A stretch of 35,286 nucleotides of DNA, taken from NCBI GenBank assembly GCA_902780985.1, contig CACZHN010000003.1, positions 1-35,286 on the forward strand, read 5' to 3'. The translations under genes and the position numbers were made by a program. The DNA comes from an uncultured Lachnospiraceae bacterium (lineage in GTDB: Bacteria; Bacillota_A; Clostridia; Lachnospirales; Lachnospiraceae). The notes beneath the pieces are model-generated. The model did no database searches, was not told where the DNA came from, and saw nothing but the letters and a program-made list of their open reading frames with translations. The first letter of the stretch is position 1, and the number at the start of each line of letters is the position of its first letter. This document shows positions 7,507 through 16,314 of the stretch, in pieces.

Positions 7507-8325
7507 TTGCTGCGTTATGATGATTTAAACGAAATATCGGACGGCCGACTGTATTCTGAAAATGATATGGTCAAGGCCGACACCCATGGCTGCAACGGCT
7601 GTTCTAAGTGCTGTGAGAGCGATATGGGCAACAGCATCGTGCTGGATCCGTATGATATATATAATCTTACAAAGGGTACGGGCAGGAGCTTCGATGACCT
7701 GCTTGTGGCTTTTCTTGTGGAACTGAATGTGATAGACAACATAGTTCTGCCTCATATCAAGATGGATAAGGGGTGCGGTTTTCTTGATGAAAACAAGCGC
7801 TGCAGCATCCATCAGTACAGGCCTTCCATATGCAGGCTTTTCCCGCTGGGCAGGCTGTACAACGACAAGGGATTTGATTACATTCTCCAGACAGGGGAGT
7901 GCGTCATGGAGAACCGTTCCAAGATCAAGGTGGATAAATGGCTCGGGATCGAGGATCGGGAGAGACATACCACATTTATCAACAAGTGGCACAGGTTCCT
8001 GAAGTTTGAGAGAAAGAAGATATTTGAGATCGGGGAGAGAGCCGGCAACGAGATAAATCGTCTGAAGACCATAACCGAGCAGGATCTGATCGTGTATGCG
8101 GGCATTGTGGGCGACACGGAAGTCCTTGAAGAAAAGGGCGTTGAGGGCTACAGAGACCGGAAATGCGAGGCGTTCCGACAGGATGCGGATAACGCCGAAA
8201 AGGAAGTCATGAAGACAGTGCTTCGCATACTGTATATGACACCTTACGATCATGAAAAGGAATTTTATGCACAATTTGACGAGAGGATGAAAATGTGCCT
8301 CTCGGAGCTTAGAAGGATAAACTAG
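7507..8325 (+). CDS. YkgJ-like cysteine cluster protein
   Basis: 272 residues. The N-terminal half has the spaced cysteines of the Zn/Fe-chelating cysteine-cluster family: GCNGCSKCCE (residues ~29-38), DKGCGF, RCSIHQYRPSICRLFPLG, and a later GECV. These residues likely hold a metal ion or iron-sulfur cluster. The C-terminal ~120 residues are charged and helical with no motif I recognise. The start is TTG at 7507, chosen because GGGGGGAT at 7493-7500 is correctly spaced; no ATG fits. It is first in a unit with cardiolipin synthase, MnmA and perhaps citrate synthase. Biochemical role unknown. Confidence 0.82.
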   Translation: MLRYDDLNEISDGRLYSENDMVKADTHGCNGCSKCCESDMGNSIVLDPYDIYNLTKGTGRSFDDLLVAFLVELNVIDNIVLPHIKMDKGCGFLDENKRCSIHQYRPSICRLFPLGRLYNDKGFDYILQTGECVMENRSKIKVDKWLGIEDRERHTTFINKWHRFLKFERKKIFEIGERAGNEINRLKTITEQDLIVYAGIVGDTEVLEEKGVEGYRDRKCEAFRQDADNAEKEVMKTVLRILYMTPYDHEKEFYAQFDERMKMCLSELRRIN

Positions 8326-8337
8326 AAAGATAATCAG

Positions 8338-9885
8338 ATGGAAAAGAAATATAAGAAACTGTTATTCAGCCGGGTGTTCATGAGCTTTGTATTCATATGT
8401 ATACAGGTTGTATGGATGCTTGTGTTGTACCTTCAGGTATACCAACTGAATAAAATATTCGATAGCATTATCCGAATACTCAGTATCATTTTCTGTATCT
8501 ACATCATTAATCGTAAGAATCAGAAAGTAGAGTACAAGGTTATTTGGATAATCATCGTACTTATTTTTCCTGTGTTCGGTGTTCCTTACTACATGCTCTT
8601 CGGAGATAAGAAACCGGGCAGAAAGTTCCAGAAAAGAATAGATGCCGCTGATGATAAGTTCAGAAAGTACTACAATCAGGATACGGCTATTCTCTCGGAA
8701 ATGGCACACGAGAAGAGAAGGTCGGCCATGACCTCTAAATACATTTTAAATGACGGAAATTATCCGGTATTTAAGAATACCAGAGTTGATTATTATAAGT
8801 CAGGCGAAGAACTTTTCGAATCCATGGTGGCTTCACTGAAGAAGGCGAAGAAATATATCTTCCTCGAATACTTCACCATAGAAATCGGACATGTATGGAA
8901 TACCATACTGGATATACTTAAGGAGAAGGCGGATGAGGGCGTTGAAGTCAGGATAATGTATGATGACTTCGGTTCCATAGCATACCTTCCGAAGCATTAT
9001 CCGAAAGACCTGGAAGCGCTTTCGCCGAATATACATGCTATAAAGTTCAATAAGGTTGTTCCGTTCTTTTCACCTTTCATGAATAACCGCGATCACCGAA
9101 AGATGATGGTTATAGACGGTGAGATCGCATTTACGGGAGGAATCAACCTCAGTGACAGATATATAAATATAAACAGCCCTTACGGTCATTGGAAGGATGC
9201 CGGTATAAAGGTTGAAGGCGAGGCTGTAAGAAGCTTTATCCTCATGTTCCTGGAAATGTGGGAAGCCATAGTTCCGAAGACTTTTGATGATGCGACCGTA
9301 AAGGGATATCTGAATCATGTGAATAAACATATCAGAAGCGAGGGCTATGCTCAGCCTTACGGTGACGAACCGTTTGACGATATCATGCTGTCTGAGAATA
9401 TCTATCTGGAAATGATAGCTCAGGCAGAGAGGTATATATTTGTATTCACACCTTATCTTATCCTCAGTGATGAGCTTACCACTGCCTTCTGTCTTGCGGC
9501 AAAGCGAGGCGTTGATGTAAGGATCGTGGTCCCGGCCATTCCGGATAAGAAAGCTGTATACAGAGTTACAAAATCGAATTACAGACATCTCTTAAAAGAG
9601 CATGTCCGTGTATATCAGTATACTCCGGGATTTATCCACTCCAAGTGTCTTATGATCGATGGTCAGAGGGCTACGGTGGGTACCGTAAATTTCGATTACA
9701 GAAGCCTGTTCCTGCATTTTGAAGACGGACTGTACTTTGCCGAAAACAGAGCGGTGGAGGAACTGGAACAGGATATGAGAGAAACTTTCAGAGAGTGTCG
9801 CGAACTGGGCGAAGGAGACAGAGGAAAGACCATGGTGGGACGACTGGTGGATTCCGTGCTCCACGTTATAGCGCCGCTTCTGTAA
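8338..9885 (+). CDS. cls: Cardiolipin synthase
   Basis: 515 residues, the usual length. Two hydrophobic helices in the first ~85 residues, ending in VFGVPYYMLFG, precede two phospholipase D domains. Both HxKxxxxD motifs are intact: HRKMMVID starting at His253, and HSKCLMID starting at His434, each followed by a Gly/Asn segment (TGGINLSD and VGTVNFDYRS). The enzyme joins two phosphatidylglycerol molecules, releasing glycerol, at the inner membrane surface. It starts 12 bases after the preceding gene, with a weak AGAAAGA ribosome site, so translation may be coupled. Confidence 0.95.
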   Translation: MEKKYKKLLFSRVFMSFVFICIQVVWMLVLYLQVYQLNKIFDSIIRILSIIFCIYIINRKNQKVEYKVIWIIIVLIFPVFGVPYYMLFGDKKPGRKFQKRIDAADDKFRKYYNQDTAILSEMAHEKRRSAMTSKYILNDGNYPVFKNTRVDYYKSGEELFESMVASLKKAKKYIFLEYFTIEIGHVWNTILDILKEKADEGVEVRIMYDDFGSIAYLPKHYPKDLEALSPNIHAIKFNKVVPFFSPFMNNRDHRKMMVIDGEIAFTGGINLSDRYININSPYGHWKDAGIKVEGEAVRSFILMFLEMWEAIVPKTFDDATVKGYLNHVNKHIRSEGYAQPYGDEPFDDIMLSENIYLEMIAQAERYIFVFTPYLILSDELTTAFCLAAKRGVDVRIVVPAIPDKKAVYRVTKSNYRHLLKEHVRVYQYTPGFIHSKCLMIDGQRATVGTVNFDYRSLFLHFEDGLYFAENRAVEELEQDMRETFRECRELGEGDRGKTMVGRLVDSVLHVIAPLL

Positions 9886-9904
9886 AGATGATTAAGGACA
9901 AGAT

Positions 9905-10981
9905 ATGGATAAGAAATATTTGGTTGCCATGAGCGGCGGCGTAGACAGCTCCGTGGCAGCGCTTATAGTTAAGAACAGCGGAATAGAGCCGGTGGGAATA
10001 ACCATGCGACTTTATGATAACGAAAGAGCGGGTATGTGTGATACCAAGACCTGCTGCTCCATGAAGGATACGGATGATGCCAGAGCCGTAGCGGCAAAGC
10101 TGGATTTTCCCTACTATGTGGTAAATTTCACCGAGGGCTTTAAAGAAAAGGTAATAGATAAATTTGTACAGACCTATATAGACGGGGCAACCCCGAATCC
10201 ATGTATAGACTGTAACAGATATATGAAGTTCGGCGCGCTGCTGGAACGCGCCAAGCAGTATGGCTGCGAGAAGATAGTGACCGGACATTATGCGAGAGTT
10301 GTGTTCGATGAGAATCTGGGAGAATGGTGTCTGCTGAAGGCAAAGGATCCTTCCAAGGATCAGACCTATGTACTTTACTTCCTGGATCAGGAGCAGCTGT
10401 CATATCTTTATCTTCCTCTCGGGGAGATGACCAAGACGGTGGCAAGAAATCTGGCGGAAGAAAGCGGACTCATCAATGCGGATAAGCCCGACAGTCAGGA
10501 CATTTGCTTTGTACCCGACGGCAACTATGCCAGAGTCATTGAAGAGGTACTGGAGAGAGCCGTAGGCGAAGGAGACTTCGTGAACAGTGCGGGAGAAGTG
10601 CTGGGAAAGCATAAAGGTTATTATCACTATACTATCGGACAGAGAAAGGGCCTGGGCATATCGGCCAAGGAGCCTTTATATGTAACGGATATCATTCCGG
10701 CAAGCAACACGGTGGTCCTCGGCAGTAACGACGATCTTTTCACAAAAGAGGTTGAAGCCGCGGAATGGAACTTTATTAATTCGGCCGATGCAGAAAAGAC
10801 TGAGCTGAAAGTTTCGGCCAAGATCAGATATCGCGCAAAGGAAACTCCGGGAGTTCTTATAAGAACGGGAGAGGACAGAGTAAAGATGATATTTGACGAA
10901 CCCGTCAGAGCGGTGACCAAGGGGCAGTCACTTGTAGCTTATGACGGAGAGAGAGTAGTTGGTGGAGGCGTGATTCTATAA
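9905..10981 (+). CDS. mnmA: tRNA-uridine 2-sulfurtransferase MnmA
   Basis: 358 residues, typical. The PP-loop ATP-binding motif MSGGVDSSVAA is at residues 9-19. It is followed by TKTCCSMKDTDDARAVA, TPNPCIDCNRYMKFG (nucleophile Cys region) and DSQDICFVPDGNY (second catalytic Cys), then a C-terminal beta domain. The enzyme adenylates U34 of Lys, Glu and Gln tRNAs and replaces oxygen with sulfur from a persulfide relay. Shine-Dalgarno AAGGA, 19 bases after cls. No sulfur-relay cysteine desulfurase is visible nearby. Confidence 0.96.
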   Translation: MDKKYLVAMSGGVDSSVAALIVKNSGIEPVGITMRLYDNERAGMCDTKTCCSMKDTDDARAVAAKLDFPYYVVNFTEGFKEKVIDKFVQTYIDGATPNPCIDCNRYMKFGALLERAKQYGCEKIVTGHYARVVFDENLGEWCLLKAKDPSKDQTYVLYFLDQEQLSYLYLPLGEMTKTVARNLAEESGLINADKPDSQDICFVPDGNYARVIEEVLERAVGEGDFVNSAGEVLGKHKGYYHYTIGQRKGLGISAKEPLYVTDIIPASNTVVLGSNDDLFTKEVEAAEWNFINSADAEKTELKVSAKIRYRAKETPGVLIRTGEDRVKMIFDEPVRAVTKGQSLVAYDGERVVGGGVIL

Positions 10982-11049
10982 TGATTTCAGCGTGGGGCTG
11001 AAGGAAAGAACCGCAGGGTATTTACGTGTATTACAGGAGGAACGGCTAA

Positions 11050-12420
11050 ATGGAAGAAAACATCAAGGTTGGAAGAAACGTTAAGAAGTTTGCGAGAGAG
11101 CATGAAACCGTCTGCAGGCATGCTGATTCTGTAAGAGTAGGACTCTACGATGAACTGGGAGTAAAAAGAGGACTTCGCGATAAGAACGGAAGAGGCGTTC
11201 TTACCGGAGTTACCAACATTTCCGAAATAATCGCATCGAAGGAAGTGGACGGAGTCAGAGTTCCGTGTGACGGACAGCTCTGGTACAGAGGATACAATGT
11301 CATGGACCTGGTCAAGGACTTCGGGTTCAAAAGGTACGGCTTTGAAGAAGTTACATATCTTCTTCTTTTCGGAGATCTTCCTACCAAGGAACAGTTAGAC
11401 GAATTTAAAGAGATTCTGGGATCTCTCAGAACGCTTCCGAAGAATTTTACAAGAGACATTATCATGAAGGCACCGAGCCAGGATATTATGAATTCCATGA
11501 CTAAGTCAGTACTGACACTGGCAGCATATGATGAGAACGTATCGGATCTGGCTATTCCGAATGTACTTCGTCAGTGCCTCATGCTTATAAGTGTATTTCC
11601 TATGATGGCAGTATACGGATACTGCGCATATAACCATTACGAATGCGATGAGAGTATGTACATCCACAGACCGGATCCGGACCTCTCCACAGCTGAGAAT
11701 CTTCTCAGAATGCTGAGACCGGATAAGCAGTATACCAAGCTGGAAGCTCAGGTTCTTGATGCTGCACTGGTACTTCATATGGAGCACGGCGGCGGTAACA
11801 ATTCTACATTTACCACCAGAGTCGTATCCAGTGCGGGTTCGGATACATATTCCGTTATCGCGGCTGCCCTTTCATCCCTTAAGGGACCGAAGCACGGCGG
11901 CGCAAATATAAAGGTCATGAAGATGATGGATGATATCAGGGAGAATGTTCCTGATTACGATGATCTGGAAAGACTTGAGTACTATCTCGAGCAGATAGTT
12001 GATAAGAAGGCTTTCGACAAGGCAGGACTTATCTACGGTATCGGACATGCAATCTATGCCATCTCCGATCCGAGAGCAAGAGTCTTCAAGAAGTTTGTTG
12101 AGAAGCTTGCAGTCAGCAAGCATCAGGAAGAAGAGTTTAAGCTTTACAGCAATATCGAAAAGCTGGCACCTGAAATAATCGGACGCAAGCGTAAGATATA
12201 TAAGGGCGTCAGCGCAAATGTGGACTTCTACAGCGGCTTTGTATACAGTATGCTTGATATTCCGGTGGAACTGTATACACCGATCTTTGCTATAGCAAGA
12301 ATCGTAGGATGGTCGGCACACAGAATAGAAGAGCTTATCAATATGGATAAGATCATCAGACCGGCTTACCAGAGCATAGCACCGGAAAGAGATTATATTC
12401 CGTTTAAAGACAGGGTTTAA
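11050..12420 (+). CDS. Citrate synthase
   Basis: 456 residues, condensing oxaloacetate and acetyl-CoA. Family landmarks: LWYRGYNVMDLVKDFGF near residue 80, the substrate-binding stretch LVLHMEHGGGNNSTFTTRVV, SSLKGPKHGGAN (catalytic His), GIGHAIYAISDPRARVF (second His and Asp), and NVDFYSGFVYSMLDIP. The ~40-residue N-terminal extension before TGVTNISEI is usual for this Gram-positive type. Shine-Dalgarno AGGAGG at 11036-11041. The 68-base gap after mnmA has no terminator, so read-through is possible. No aconitase or isocitrate dehydrogenase is nearby; the role is probably glutamate precursor supply. Confidence 0.93.
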   Translation: MEENIKVGRNVKKFAREHETVCRHADSVRVGLYDELGVKRGLRDKNGRGVLTGVTNISEIIASKEVDGVRVPCDGQLWYRGYNVMDLVKDFGFKRYGFEEVTYLLLFGDLPTKEQLDEFKEILGSLRTLPKNFTRDIIMKAPSQDIMNSMTKSVLTLAAYDENVSDLAIPNVLRQCLMLISVFPMMAVYGYCAYNHYECDESMYIHRPDPDLSTAENLLRMLRPDKQYTKLEAQVLDAALVLHMEHGGGNNSTFTTRVVSSAGSDTYSVIAAALSSLKGPKHGGANIKVMKMMDDIRENVPDYDDLERLEYYLEQIVDKKAFDKAGLIYGIGHAIYAISDPRARVFKKFVEKLAVSKHQEEEFKLYSNIEKLAPEIIGRKRKIYKGVSANVDFYSGFVYSMLDIPVELYTPIFAIARIVGWSAHRIEELINMDKIIRPAYQSIAPERDYIPFKDRV

Positions 12421-12447
12421 ATGATGTGACTAAAGGGGGAATTGTCA

Positions 12448-12735
12448 GTGAAGAAAAATCCTAAGAAAGCAGCATTAATAGGACTTGCCGCATCAGTGCT
12501 TTTCGGCGCCACCGCTTGTGCGGAACAGCCGGCACCGGATGCTGTATACGGTCCGCCATCATCGATGGTAACTACGGAAGATAATGAACTTACAGGGGTT
12601 TACGGTCCTCCGGTTGAAGAAATTACGGAAGATCATAACGAAACGCCTACGGTTTACGGTCCGCCTGATGATCAGATCACAGTAGAGGACAATGAACTTG
12701 AGGACGTTTACGGCCCACCTGTAGATGAGGATTAA
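12448..12735 (+). CDS. Small secreted lipoprotein-like protein with four VYGPP repeats
   Basis: 95 residues. A Lys-rich N-terminus and a hydrophobic segment (AALIGLAASVLFGA) end at ATAC, a weak lipobox with Cys24. The mature part is acidic and consists of four VYGPP motifs exactly 18 residues apart, with linkers rich in E, D, T and N (e.g. TTEDNELTG). I chose GTG 12448 because AAAGGGGGA (12432-12440) is seven bases away; the alternative TTG 12442 is only one base from it. The stop is followed after two bases by the start of the multi-pass sensor gene, so translation is likely coupled. I do not recognise the family. Possible roles are ligand, decoy or partner of the sensor; this is inference from position. 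Confidence 0.72.
   Translation: MKKNPKKAALIGLAASVLFGATACAEQPAPDAVYGPPSSMVTTEDNELTGVYGPPVEEITEDHNETPTVYGPPDDQITVEDNELEDVYGPPVDED
12544..12720 (+). repeat. Four VYGPP-coding repeats with exact 54-base period
   Basis: Codons for VYGPP begin at 12544, 12598, 12652 and 12706, each 54 bases after the previous. Linker DNA has diverged while the pentapeptide is perfect in all four copies, which suggests selection on the motif rather than recent duplication. Confidence 0.92.
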
Positions 12736-12737
12736 AG

Positions 12738-14240
12738 ATGAAATCAGATTCTGAAATAATCAGATGGATGATAACATGTATGACCATAGGGCTTGTGATT
12801 CTCGTCATTAACGGCGTGACTCACAATCCCTTTGCTGCGCTGGAATACGTAGTACTTATTACGGCGTGGTGTATCAGTGTGAGAAACAGAGTAGTTGCGA
12901 CAAGAGTTCGCCAGCTTTTTACGGCGATTTCCGCACTGCTCCTTTTCCATTGGTTTATAAAAGATATCAAGTACAGCGCATTTATCGGCGATTATAATAT
13001 GATGGCCAGGATTTATCTCTGGTATATGTATTATATTCCGCTTATCTATATACCGCTTATTTCGTATTTTATATCGGATTGTATAGGAGTCCGCAGCCGT
13101 GAGAGCCGTGTCAGAAGAAAAGGCTGGCTGTTTATCGTTGCCGGTATTCTGTTCTTAATGGTTTTTACAAACAATTTTCATCAGTTCGTCTTTAAGTTCA
13201 AAGACGGCGTCATCAATGAGAAATACTACTCCTATAACATCGGATACTATATAGTTCTGGTATGGGCCGCAGGAATGTTTGTTGCAGCACTCTATCAGAT
13301 AATCAGCAAATATATTTATACCAAAAAGGTATATCATATAGCATTTCTGTGCTTCCCGCTTTTACTTATACTTGCTTATGTGCTTCTTTCCGTCAGCGGT
13401 TTCAGGCTGGGACTGAGAGAATTTATTACCATTCCGAATATATTCTGTATATGTATCATTTGGTTCTGGGAAATCTGTCTGCAGACAGGTCTTATCCGAA
13501 GTAACTATAATTATGACCGCATCTTTGAGAAGATTTCCGTAACTGCCGAGATAACCGACGAAAACGGACATGTCTTTTACAGAGCCGGAGATTCCGAGGG
13601 AGTCCAGTTCCAGAGGAGCGGTGAAAATGCAACGGGAAGCCTTACATCCGACGGCAGAATCATCAGAGCTTCTCATGTAAAGGGCGGATATGTTTACTGG
13701 ATCGATGATGTAAGCGAAATCGTGAAAATCGAAGACGAGCTTCGTGATATCAGAGAGCATCTGTCCGAAGAGCACGAGATCCTGGTGGCGGAGAAACAGC
13801 TGAAGGAAGAGGAGCTTACCCTTCTTACCAAAACCAGAATATACGATATGATCTCGGAAAAGGTCAGCCCGCAGCTTCGAAGAATTGAAAGCCTTCTGGA
13901 CTTTCTGGAGTCGAACTACGATAAGAGACTTCTGGCTGCTCTCTGTATACTTACGGTTTACATAAAACGAGTCAGCAACCTTCTTATGCTGGCGGAATCC
14001 GGAGATTATCTGGATATCAGGGAACTTGAACTTTCCATTAAGGAATCCTGTGATTACATCAGCCTTTACGGTGCCGAGTGTGACAGATTCTTCAATGCCG
14101 ACGGAAAGGTCAAGTCAGAGAAACTTATTGAAATGTATGACTCCTTTGAGGAGTTGATCGAAAAGAATATAGAGAATCTGCAGGATGTGCGAATAGAACT
14201 GAACGGCAGTTTCGGAGAGGCAGGTGATGCTGTATGTTAA
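12738..14240 (+). CDS. Multi-pass (7TM-type) sensor protein lacking a kinase ATPase domain
   Basis: 500 residues. Seven or eight hydrophobic helices fill residues ~10-250, resembling the 7TM N-terminal module of some Gram-positive histidine kinases. A PAS-like segment (~265-330, VTAEITDENGHVFYRAG) and a coiled coil (~330-365) follow. Next is a DHp-like helix, RIYDMISEKVSPQLRRIESL, where Tyr369 stands where a phosphoacceptor His might be expected. No N, G1 or G2 box of an HATPase domain follows; the last 120 residues are helical. It cannot be a self-sufficient kinase and probably senses for, or dimerises with, the kinase encoded next, whose start overlaps this stop by seven bases. The YGPP gene lies two bases upstream. 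Confidence 0.75.
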   Translation: MKSDSEIIRWMITCMTIGLVILVINGVTHNPFAALEYVVLITAWCISVRNRVVATRVRQLFTAISALLLFHWFIKDIKYSAFIGDYNMMARIYLWYMYYIPLIYIPLISYFISDCIGVRSRESRVRRKGWLFIVAGILFLMVFTNNFHQFVFKFKDGVINEKYYSYNIGYYIVLVWAAGMFVAALYQIISKYIYTKKVYHIAFLCFPLLLILAYVLLSVSGFRLGLREFITIPNIFCICIIWFWEICLQTGLIRSNYNYDRIFEKISVTAEITDENGHVFYRAGDSEGVQFQRSGENATGSLTSDGRIIRASHVKGGYVYWIDDVSEIVKIEDELRDIREHLSEEHEILVAEKQLKEEELTLLTKTRIYDMISEKVSPQLRRIESLLDFLESNYDKRLLAALCILTVYIKRVSNLLMLAESGDYLDIRELELSIKESCDYISLYGAECDRFFNADGKVKSEKLIEMYDSFEELIEKNIENLQDVRIELNGSFGEAGDAVC

Positions 14241-15502
14241 CCTTCGGTGAACTGAACGACAGACATGCGGCCATCCTTATATCGGTAGTACTGCTTCTTG
14301 TGGTTCTTATAGCAATTCTCTTCGTATTGAGTGTTGTTGAAAAACTCAGCAAAAGATATATTGTCATGAGCGGAACCTTTCTCATGTTCGAATTCGCATG
14401 TTACTTCGCTCTTTACAGATGCTATTACAGAATTGGCGTAAAGGGATTTCCGTTTATAGTATATGTGGTGGATAACATTCCGGCGATTCTCCTGATCATC
14501 CTGACCATACTGGTTGCGGTACTGACATTGTCATGGATCTTTTTCTTCATCAGATGGAACAAGACCCATGTGACAAGGGCATCGGTAAAGGATGCGATAA
14601 ACGATATGGAAGCCGGTATCGTATGCTCCAATGAGATAGGTGTTCCGGTCATGGTCAACATGAACATGGAATATCTCTGCGAGTATATTACCGGAAAACC
14701 GCTTCTTAACGCCAACAGGCTGTGGGAGGTCATAGAGAACAACGAACTCCGCGAGGGATTCGAAGTTTTGGATCAGGGTAATTCGGTGCTGCTTAAGATA
14801 CCCGATGGCAGAATATATAAGCTTAACAGAAAGCAGATAAGAGTTGACGAAATCCTGCTGAACGAGCTTTTTGCCACTGAGATCACAAACCTCTACAAAG
14901 CTTCCATGGAGCTGAGAGAGGGAAATGAAAGACTTGAGCAGATGAACAGCAGAATGAGGAATCTGAATGATACCATCACCCGAGTAACCATCGAGCGTGA
15001 GATACTGAACCTTAAGATCAAGGTTCATGATAATCTGGGACGACTGCTTCTCTCCGCCAAGAGATATCTGATCTCGGGAGAAGGAAATCTTGAGGAAATC
15101 ATTTCCGACTGGAGAGAAAATATCCGGCTCATTGACAGTGATCTGGATCCTAAGGGAACGGATGATTATAAACTTATGTTTAAGACCGCAAAGGATGTGG
15201 GTGTAAAGATAAACGTTCAGGGAATGCTTCCGCAGGATGCGGCCAGAAAGAAGCTTGTGGCAACAGCCATGCATGAATGTATAACCAATACCATAAGGCA
15301 TGCAGGCGGAGATGAACTGTACATTAACATAGTCAAGGAAAACCCGATGATCTTGGAATTTACCAACAACGGAAAGCCTCCGGAGAGCAAGGTAAGACTT
15401 ACAGGAGGCGGACTGGATATGCTGAGGAGCATGGTCCGGGATTACGGTGGAGATGTCCGTGTGGAATCATCACCGGTGTTTAAACTGATCGTGGAATTAT
15501 AG
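14234..15502 (+). CDS. Membrane histidine kinase (LytS/NarX-like catalytic region)
   Basis: 422 residues. Three hydrophobic helices (about 12-36, 42-62, 80-106), a PAS-like region (~118-215) and a coiled coil (~215-255) precede the kinase core. His265 in KVHDNLGRLL is the likely phosphoacceptor. The N box is HECITNTIRHAG (Glu348, Asn352), followed by EFTNNGKPP and the G box GGGLDMLRSMV (391-401). It should phosphorylate the response regulator encoded 34 bases downstream. The extracellular part is very small, so the signal probably comes through the adjacent multi-pass protein. The start overlaps the upstream stop (ATGTTAA). Confidence 0.88.
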   Translation: MLTFGELNDRHAAILISVVLLLVVLIAILFVLSVVEKLSKRYIVMSGTFLMFEFACYFALYRCYYRIGVKGFPFIVYVVDNIPAILLIILTILVAVLTLSWIFFFIRWNKTHVTRASVKDAINDMEAGIVCSNEIGVPVMVNMNMEYLCEYITGKPLLNANRLWEVIENNELREGFEVLDQGNSVLLKIPDGRIYKLNRKQIRVDEILLNELFATEITNLYKASMELREGNERLEQMNSRMRNLNDTITRVTIEREILNLKIKVHDNLGRLLLSAKRYLISGEGNLEEIISDWRENIRLIDSDLDPKGTDDYKLMFKTAKDVGVKINVQGMLPQDAARKKLVATAMHECITNTIRHAGGDELYINIVKENPMILEFTNNGKPPESKVRLTGGGLDMLRSMVRDYGGDVRVESSPVFKLIVEL

Positions 15503-15536
15503 AGGAGATGTATATATTGATAGGAGGGCTTATACG

Positions 15537-16172
15537 ATGAGTGACAAGAAGTACAGAGTAATTATCGTTGACGACCAGAGCATATCAAGACAGCTTTTTG
15601 AAAGCTTTATACAATCGGCCGATGATTTTGAACTTGTTTATTCGCTTGATACTGCTAAAGTTGCCGATACTTATTGTGCAAGGGGCGGCATAGACCTGAT
15701 CATTATGGATGTGGTCATGGCTGACGGAACCAGCGGATTGGATACCGCAGCCCGTATAAAGAGATCATATCCGGGGATTAAGATCGTTATAGTAACTTCC
15801 ATGCCGGAAGTAAGCTACATTGAAAGAGCCAGAGGTATAGGGGTTGAAAGCTTCTGGTATAAGGAGGTTGAGGGAGAACCTCTTCTCAGTGTGCTCAGAC
15901 GTACAATGAACGGGGAAAGTGTCTATCCGGAGACTACACCTGTACTGGAACTGGGCTTCATAAAGAGTACGGAACTTACGGAAATGGAACTGATGGTGCT
16001 CAGGGAACTGACCACAGGAGCAGGCAATCAGGAGATAGCCGACAGACTTATGGTCTCCGTAAATACCATCAGAACCCACATTCAGCATATGCTGGATAAG
16101 ACCGGATTTTCGAATAGAACAGAGCTTGCCATAGAGGCCAGAGTAAGGGGGATTGTAATAGCCGATAGGTAG
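15537..16172 (+). CDS. Response regulator, NarL/LuxR type
   Basis: 211 residues. The receiver domain has the acidic pair in IIVDDQ, phospho-Asp in LIIMDVVMAD, the conserved Thr/Ser in IVTSMP, and Lys in FWYKEVEG. A GerE-type helix-turn-helix follows (~145-205): LTEMELMVLRELTTG, NQEIADRLMVSVNTIRTHIQ. It is the cytoplasmic output of the upstream kinase. Strong AGGAGGG ribosome site. It is last in the signalling operon. Targets are unknown; the promoter region just downstream (16173-16314), which contains small palindromes, is a candidate. Confidence 0.93.
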   Translation: MSDKKYRVIIVDDQSISRQLFESFIQSADDFELVYSLDTAKVADTYCARGGIDLIIMDVVMADGTSGLDTAARIKRSYPGIKIVIVTSMPEVSYIERARGIGVESFWYKEVEGEPLLSVLRRTMNGESVYPETTPVLELGFIKSTELTEMELMVLRELTTGAGNQEIADRLMVSVNTIRTHIQHMLDKTGFSNRTELAIEARVRGIVIADR

Positions 16173-16184
16173 ATATGGGGCTTA

Positions 16185-16224
16185 TCTCACAAGTGAGAAC
16201 GCATATTAACTTATGCCACCGGTG
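16185..16224. promoter_or_regulatory. Two small palindromes after the response regulator gene
   Basis: TCTCAC-AA-GTGAGA (16185-16198) and CACCGGTG (16217-16224) lie in the 142-base gap. Neither has a T-run, so they do not look like terminators. They could be operators, for example for the regulator just upstream; this is speculative. Confidence 0.3.
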
Positions 16225-16271
16225 TCCTAATATCATACATTTGGATTATACTAAGTAGCAAATTAATAATA

Positions 16272-16277
16272 TATAAT
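16272..16277 (+). promoter_or_regulatory. Candidate -10 for the Met/Asn-repeat zinc-ribbon gene
   Basis: A perfect TATAAT stands 38 bases before the ATG at 16315, within AT-rich DNA. No convincing -35 is present at 16-18 bases. A second possible -10 (TATACT) is at 16247-16252. Confidence 0.4.
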
Positions 16278-16314
16278 TAGAACAGACTTTTTTATTACAA
16301 GGGGGTAATGAAAC

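Noticed and set aside
10986..11002. Small hairpin TTCAGC/GCTGAA between mnmA and citrate synthase
   Set aside because: Only 6 bp with no T-run; not a terminator, and too short to call a regulatory element.
12544..12720. Evenly spaced repeats resembling a CRISPR-like or iteron array
   Set aside because: The 54-base period encodes VYGPP in frame, repeat identity is limited to ~15 bases, and there are no cas genes or origin features nearby.
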